The notes under the pieces were generated by a model. That model saw only the letters and a program-made list of their open reading frames with translations. It did no database searches and was not told the origin of the DNA. From Chitinophaga pinensis (GTDB lineage: Bacteria; Bacteroidota; Bacteroidia; Flavobacteriales_D; Crocinitomicaceae): a DNA stretch of 10,470 nt. The translations under genes were made by a program, and so were the position numbers. Of the stretch, positions 7,801 through 10,470 are shown one piece after another (position 1 is the first letter of the stretch; each line of letters starts with the position of its first letter). The stretch is from contig CAMBRH010000108.1 of the NCBI GenBank assembly GCA_945870115.1, forward strand, positions 1 to 10,470, given 5' to 3'.

Positions 7801-8882
7801 TAAATACAAAAATTCCTGCAAATGGATATTTAGTTGTTTGTGAAGACACGAATTTATTCAAACAAGTTAATCCAACAATTACTAATTTTATTGGTTCAAC
7901 AAGTTTTGGCTTCAGTAATTCTTCAGATTCAATTCAACTGTATAATCAGTATAAAGAATTAAAAATAGTTGCAGTTTACCAAGATTCTTTACCTTTTCCA
8001 GAATGTGCTGACGGTTGGGGTAGAACTTTGGAGCATAAGTCTGATTCTTTATCTTTGCTTTTGGGAGAAAGTTGGTTTTGTGGTTGTATAAATGGTTCAC
8101 CGGGGAAAGCTTATTCAGCTTGCGAAGAGAAAGTTTATTTTTCAGAAATTAATTACAACAGTACAAATACTCCATATTATGCCGGAGATTGGGTAGAAAT
8201 CAAGAATAATTCTAATTCAGATTTGTCCTTAAATGGTTTTATTTTCAAAGATGCAAAAAATGGAAATAGTTTCACTTTGCCAAATGTTACAATTCCTGCA
8301 AACGGATATTGGGTTTTGACTGGTGATGATGCAGCGTTTTTAAAACAACATCCAACAGTTGTAAATAAATCAGGCTTTTTTGACTTTGGTTTGGCGTCAA
8401 ATTCTGAAGCTTTGCGTTTGTATGATGCAAATGGAATTTTAGCGACTTCCTTAATTTATAAAAATTCAAATCCATGGACAAGTTTGCCTTCAACGTCTAA
8501 TTATACTCTAGAATACAATGATTCAAACACTTACAGAGATCCTTTTGAAGCAAGTTCTTGGTTTGCTGGTTGTTTGGGTGGTTCACCTGGAAAAGCCTTT
8601 TCACCTTGTTTGTTTTTAGATAAAGATGAAAACTTGGCACTTTATCCAAATCCAACAACCGGAAATTTATGGATAGTTTTTGATAACAGCGATTCAGATT
8701 CTGATGAGTTCATAATTTCCATTTTCGATCTTGAAGGAAGAATTATTTCAACAGAAAAAATCGTTTCAAACGAAGCAATTTATGGAAAAGAATTTGATTT
8801 AAGCTATTTAGCAAACGGAATGTATTTTGTTAGAATCCAAAAAGGAAATGAAAAAATCCAGAAAGCTTTTGTGAAGGATTAA
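4881..8882 (+). CDS. Secreted CotH-kinase-like mosaic protein with lamin-tail domains and T9SS type A sorting domain
   Basis: This 1333-residue protein is predicted to reach the cell surface or medium by T9SS. Residues 1-20 are a signal peptide ending INSQ. About 21-93 is the first half of a lamin-tail domain; 94-273 is a jelly-roll-like insert (WKNPDFNDNSW, GIGYGDGDD, FDDGFVAYLNG); 274-354 resumes the lamin-tail domain (FHTNFTIKGEGESIYLSD, MSFGRQNDGG, PSPGQSN). About 358-443 resembles a chitobiase C-terminal domain (LRFTLNGQNPTI). About 448-832 is the CotH-like kinase region, with YLNGEYFGVYELREK (585-599) and RWRFNLQDMEIGLG (701-714). About 834-916 is a beta repeat of InlB-B type. Two lamin-tail domains follow (925-1081 and 1085-1243), then a type A sorting domain (1252-1333, starting LALYPNPTTG). 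CotH proteins are atypical kinases known to phosphorylate Bacillus spore-coat proteins; the target here is unknown. The in-frame TTG at 4863 would add six residues before the signal peptide and is less likely. It seems to be a single-gene unit. Confidence 0.9.
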   Translation: MKFLFLSLFVVFCSYYINSQVYINEASNANATTLFDFQGDDPDWIEIYNASTESISLKNYALSDKFSEPQKWIFPDVNLAANSFMTIFASGKNYFDLINHYETAVYPTNNWKYLIPDVNTASTWKNPDFNDNSWLNAPLGIGYGDGDDATNIGPFAYSAYVRTSFNIADTSKILKTILDLDFDDGFVAYLNGIEIARSGLTGNPPNWDELSADHEALIYQSLYPEKYILDEVLFQSALKNGTNVLAIEVHNASFTSSDLSLIPYLSFGFADATTYYGGDVHEWFNVQNNNVFHTNFTIKGEGESIYLSDTLGQIIDSMYVPDLDADMSFGRQNDGGNSSFIFPIPSPGQSNNVSQAYIGKELDPTILFNGGFYTEEITVKVTNNSISNGELRFTLNGQNPTINSDIFPDSILLNANSVLKVICFPTQTTYLQSNTVTESYFFLEDFTLPVLSISTDDVNLYGPTGIFDNNQTDWKKPCFVEYFDADGLKKFDTRASIKPDGGAGGSRTNPQHSVTIEPSNDVYGEGKPILYPLIPEKSFINEYHSFYLRNGSNLWNQYPQKDATIMRIMSESNVGSQAYSPVVVYLNGEYFGVYELREKTKAEYFEGNYGNDPDSLDLLSVSYFYAPSVLRISQGSDTGFYNMRDFVTSYPPANSDYFDKCHEKIDLYSFADYISAENWFANFDWIYNNMKVYRTRTKGNRWRFNLQDMEIGLGIWGNFDSNLFDYLRTQNLPNPYTEIFNGLMANNDFHDYFINRYADLMNTTFQEDYYKPITKSMYNELLPEMPRQFERWTGDVAGGMATFENNLIWLLYQFNNRNGYVRDQIVAEYNLTKKVDVTLDVLPKGAGYIKISTVIPKTLPWTGVYFDGVPVEITAVPNAGYEFISWQANNEIPSDELLDAGIKLNINSNDTFVALFQGDSSALNLTISEINYNSDASINGGNWIELHNYGSTDLAIGEWKLKSKIFYENYVFPINTKIPANGYLVVCEDTNLFKQVNPTITNFIGSTSFGFSNSSDSIQLYNQYKELKIVAVYQDSLPFPECADGWGRTLEHKSDSLSLLLGESWFCGCINGSPGKAYSACEEKVYFSEINYNSTNTPYYAGDWVEIKNNSNSDLSLNGFIFKDAKNGNSFTLPNVTIPANGYWVLTGDDAAFLKQHPTVVNKSGFFDFGLASNSEALRLYDANGILATSLIYKNSNPWTSLPSTSNYTLEYNDSNTYRDPFEASSWFAGCLGGSPGKAFSPCLFLDKDENLALYPNPTTGNLWIVFDNSDSDSDEFIISIFDLEGRIISTEKIVSNEAIYGKEFDLSYLANGMYFVRIQKGNEKIQKAFVKD
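7653..8609 (+). repeat. Tandem duplication of the lamin-tail domain coding unit (about 160 codons)
   Basis: Two consecutive units, 7653-8123 and 8133-8609, encode matching segments. SEINYNS is encoded from 7662 and from 8142, IPANGY occurs in both centres, and the units end CGCINGSPGKAYSAC and AGCLGGSPGKAFSPC. The DNA still shows runs of identity (for example GAAATTAATTACAA in both), with offsets of 480 to 486 bp. This indicates an internal duplication followed by divergence; the two are clearly closer to each other than to the split N-terminal lamin-tail domain. Confidence 0.8.
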
Positions 8883-8962
8883 TGTGAGTTTTTTTATGGA
8901 AAAACAAGAAGGTATTAATTTAATTTTACGTCGGTTTTACTTTTTAAATTCTTACTTTTCCA

Positions 8963-9005
8963 CTTTACGAACTTTGCGTTTTCCTTCGCCCCTTTGCGTT
9001 TAAAT
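8963..9005. repeat. Degenerate CTTTGCG-type intergenic repeat, copy 2
   Basis: The 123-bp gap 8883-9005 between convergent genes ends in CTTTACGAA (8963-8971), CTTTGCGTT (8972-8980), TTCCTTCGCCC (8981-8991) and CTTTGCGTTTAAAT (8992-9005). These are successive variants of one 9-to-11-base word. The last 13 bases match 389-401 exactly, and the element stops directly at the stop codon of the PorP/SprF gene. The rest of the gap (8883-8962) shows no gene and no convincing terminator stem. Confidence 0.55.
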
Positions 9006-10052
9006 TTAACGTCTAAAATTCGCCTTCTCCTTAATGGTATAAGAAAGTAAAAACTCCAACGATCCGCCTTTATGAACTCTTCTCAATTGGGAGATTGTTA
9101 CATCATAAGAAATTCCCAATTTTAAATTACTGAAATCGATGTAAATTTTTGGAATAATGGCATCTTTCCAGCGGGTATAAAGCCCAAAACCAAAGAATGC
9201 ATCTTGGTAAAATCCTGTAATTTTTGTACCACTTTGCAATTTATTTTTTAAGGTTCCACCAAAAATTGTTTCGTGATGAGGTCCTTGAAAAAATTGAGCA
9301 ACACTTAATGAATAACCCCAATTTGAATTTGGAATATCTGTCGTGTAGGAACTATGAAATACAAATTTACGGTACAATTTATTGTTTAAGATAGAAGTAT
9401 ATTCTAAAGAAGGTTTGTTAGCATGGTAAACTGATGCTCCTAAAAGAAAGATTTTTTCATCCGTTCTTCTAAAATTTGTAGAAGCTCCATTGTATTGATA
9501 TAAAAGTCCTGCTGAAGCATCAAAATACCTGAAATTTGTTAAACTTGTTGGTTCACCGCTTCCTATTAAAGGATCAAAAGAAGTTCCATTCCATTGATTT
9601 TCAAAACTTACGCGAGTTAAATCACTTTTTCGTGATGTAAATCCAGTTTGAATACCGGCAGATAATTGATGTCCACTTGAATTGATGGGTAAAATTCCAC
9701 TCAATGAAACGGATGCGGCTTGCACACCAAATTTTGAATCTCCACCAATGTCATTGTATAAAAATCCACCAATTCCAAAATGAGCAACATCACCATTTCT
9801 TGGTTTCAAAAAATTGGCATCAGCAGAAAAGGAACTAGTCATAAATTGCGTGTTTGCACCCAACCATTGATTGCGTTGATTGACTTGAAAACGAGCTTTT
9901 CCATTGAAAACTCCAGTTGCCGCAGGATTTAATAATAAGGGAGCTTCTGAAATTTGTGAAAAATGAAAATCTTGTGCAGACAAATTAGTTGTAAGCAAAC
10001 AAATTGTTAAAATCAAAATGATTTTTGCACCAGATTTTATTTGATAAATCAT
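9006..10052 (-). CDS. PorP/SprF family type IX secretion outer-membrane protein
   Basis: This 348-residue protein is a predicted 14-stranded-type outer-membrane beta-barrel of the PorP/SprF family. Residues 1-27 are a signal peptide (hydrophobic core IILILTICLL, cleavage near LSAQ). The mature N-terminus carries the family signature: DFHFSQISEAPLLLNPAATG (28-47) followed by RFQVNQRNQWLG (54-65). The remainder alternates polar and aromatic residues as expected for amphipathic strands, up to the C-terminal LEFLLSYTIKEK. In Flavobacterium johnsoniae SprF is needed for secretion of the adhesin SprB, and related proteins are usually encoded next to type B cargo. That is the arrangement here: the ATG at 10052 overlaps the TGA of the upstream type B protein. 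It is therefore probably the dedicated partner of that cargo rather than the PorP of the core system. The family call is secure; partner specificity is inferred from context. Confidence 0.92.
   Translation of the reverse strand: MIYQIKSGAKIILILTICLLTTNLSAQDFHFSQISEAPLLLNPAATGVFNGKARFQVNQRNQWLGANTQFMTSSFSADANFLKPRNGDVAHFGIGGFLYNDIGGDSKFGVQAASVSLSGILPINSSGHQLSAGIQTGFTSRKSDLTRVSFENQWNGTSFDPLIGSGEPTSLTNFRYFDASAGLLYQYNGASTNFRRTDEKIFLLGASVYHANKPSLEYTSILNNKLYRKFVFHSSYTTDIPNSNWGYSLSVAQFFQGPHHETIFGGTLKNKLQSGTKITGFYQDAFFGFGLYTRWKDAIIPKIYIDFSNLKLGISYDVTISQLRRVHKGGSLEFLLSYTIKEKANFRR
10049..10052 (-). promoter_or_regulatory. ATGA stop/start overlap coupling two genes
   Basis: On the minus strand the four bases ATGA combine the PorP/SprF start codon ATG (10052-10050) with the TGA stop (10051-10049) of the upstream gene. 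No other good start lies near, and the signal peptide begins right here. This layout normally means translational coupling and one transcript. Confidence 0.8.
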
Positions 10053-10470
10053 TTTTTACGAATTAAAGTAATGTTTCCAGATTTCAATTCTTGTGGTGAT
10101 TCTTTGAAATTGATTTCCAACATATAAGCATAAACTCCTTCGTTTAATTTTTTACCATTTGAAGTTCCATCCCAAGCTAAACTCGCATCACTTGAACTAA
10201 AAAGTAAGTTTCCCCAACGGTCAAAGATTTTTAAGGTAAATGAAGAAACATCGCTTCCAATAATTGGTCTAATATAATCGTTTACTAAATCGCCATCTGG
10301 AGAAAAAGCAGTTGGAATATTTACTCCACTTTCACCATTTGGTTTTGGTATGCAATCAATTGTTGTTTGATTCGGACTACATTCATCCAAAGGATTTGAA
10401 TTATTTGCAACTTCGACACCATCTGAAATAAAATCACCGTCGGTATCTGAATTAGTTGGATTTGTTCCGA
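10049..10470 (-). CDS. T9SS type B sorting-domain (gliding-motility C-terminal domain) protein, C-terminal fragment
   Basis: The frame is open to the right window edge, so only the last 139 residues are seen. An in-frame TTG at 10390 is not a real start, because coding sense continues upstream of it. The visible part first has an acidic Ca2+-binding-type repeat (TNPTNSDTDGDFISDGVEV, thrombospondin type 3 like, 10409-10465), then a short Cys-containing linker (DECSPN, DCIPKPNGE). The rest is a complete type B domain: VNIPTAFSPDGDLVNDYIRP, FTLKIFDRWGNLLFSS, AWDGTSNGKKLNEGVYAYML and a final GNITLIRKK. This domain directs T9SS export of large surface proteins in the Bacteroidota. The rest is probably a large repetitive surface protein or adhesin, but this cannot be seen. 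The stop overlaps the PorP/SprF start by four bases, so the two are expected to be made together. Confidence 0.9.
   Translation of the reverse strand, partial: GTNPTNSDTDGDFISDGVEVANNSNPLDECSPNQTTIDCIPKPNGESGVNIPTAFSPDGDLVNDYIRPIIGSDVSSFTLKIFDRWGNLLFSSSDASLAWDGTSNGKKLNEGVYAYMLEINFKESPQELKSGNITLIRKK

Noticed and set aside
6217..8493. Short minus-strand open frames within the CotH-like gene
   Set aside because: They are Asn/Lys/Leu-rich shadows of the AT-rich plus-strand coding sequence, with no family resemblance.
10388..10390. TTG at 10390 as start of a 113-residue protein
   Set aside because: The frame stays open upstream to the window edge and encodes a Ca2+-binding-type Asp-rich repeat, and type B sorting domains occur at the ends of large secreted proteins; the gene is simply cut by the window.
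1..10470. Mobile element, CRISPR array, phage or toxin-antitoxin system
   Set aside because: No transposase, integrase, regularly spaced repeats, terminal inverted repeats or small toxin/antitoxin pair could be found; the genes are ordinary metabolic and T9SS-surface genes.

Overview
The window looks like a chromosomal stretch from a low-GC (about one third G+C by eye) member of the Bacteroidota, most likely Flavobacteriia or a close relative. Three things support this. There are three type IX secretion (T9SS) signatures: a type A C-terminal sorting domain, a type B (gliding-motility-type) C-terminal domain, and a PorP/SprF outer-membrane protein. Several genes have sequences resembling the Bacteroidota -7 promoter element TAnnTTTG. 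The start codons lack strong Shine-Dalgarno sequences.

Layout, left to right. Positions 1-267 (minus) hold the N-terminal part of a small exported or lipoprotein-like protein of unknown function. Positions 396-2414 (minus) encode a cytoplasmic M3 zinc oligopeptidase of the oligopeptidase A type. A 223-bp divergent intergenic region follows. Positions 2638-4176 (plus) encode the carboxyltransferase (beta) subunit of a propionyl-CoA-type acyl-CoA carboxylase, and 34 bp further on a LURP-one/scramblase-fold protein (4211-4807) probably shares its transcript. Positions 4881-8882 (plus) encode a 1333-residue secreted mosaic protein with a signal peptide, a lamin-tail domain split by a jelly-roll-like insert, a chitobiase-C-like domain, a CotH-kinase-like domain, a beta-rich repeat, two more tandem lamin-tail domains and a T9SS type A sorting domain. 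On the minus strand at the right end, a type B sorting-domain protein (5' end outside the window) overlaps a PorP/SprF-family gene by four bases.

How the parts relate. The metabolic and housekeeping genes (M3 peptidase, carboxylase subunit) have no visible functional link to the surface genes. The right half is about T9SS cargo: one type A cargo, and one type B cargo with its probable dedicated PorP/SprF partner. The core T9SS translocon genes, the biotin carboxylase and the biotin carrier subunits are not in this window.

I see no mobile element, CRISPR array, tRNA, rRNA or clear phage feature. The most interesting points are the nested domain and kinase-motif deviations in the CotH-like protein, the coupled type B cargo/PorP pair, and a degenerate CTTTGCG-type intergenic repeat sitting right at the 3' ends of two minus-strand genes. 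I found no convincing undescribed multi-gene system.
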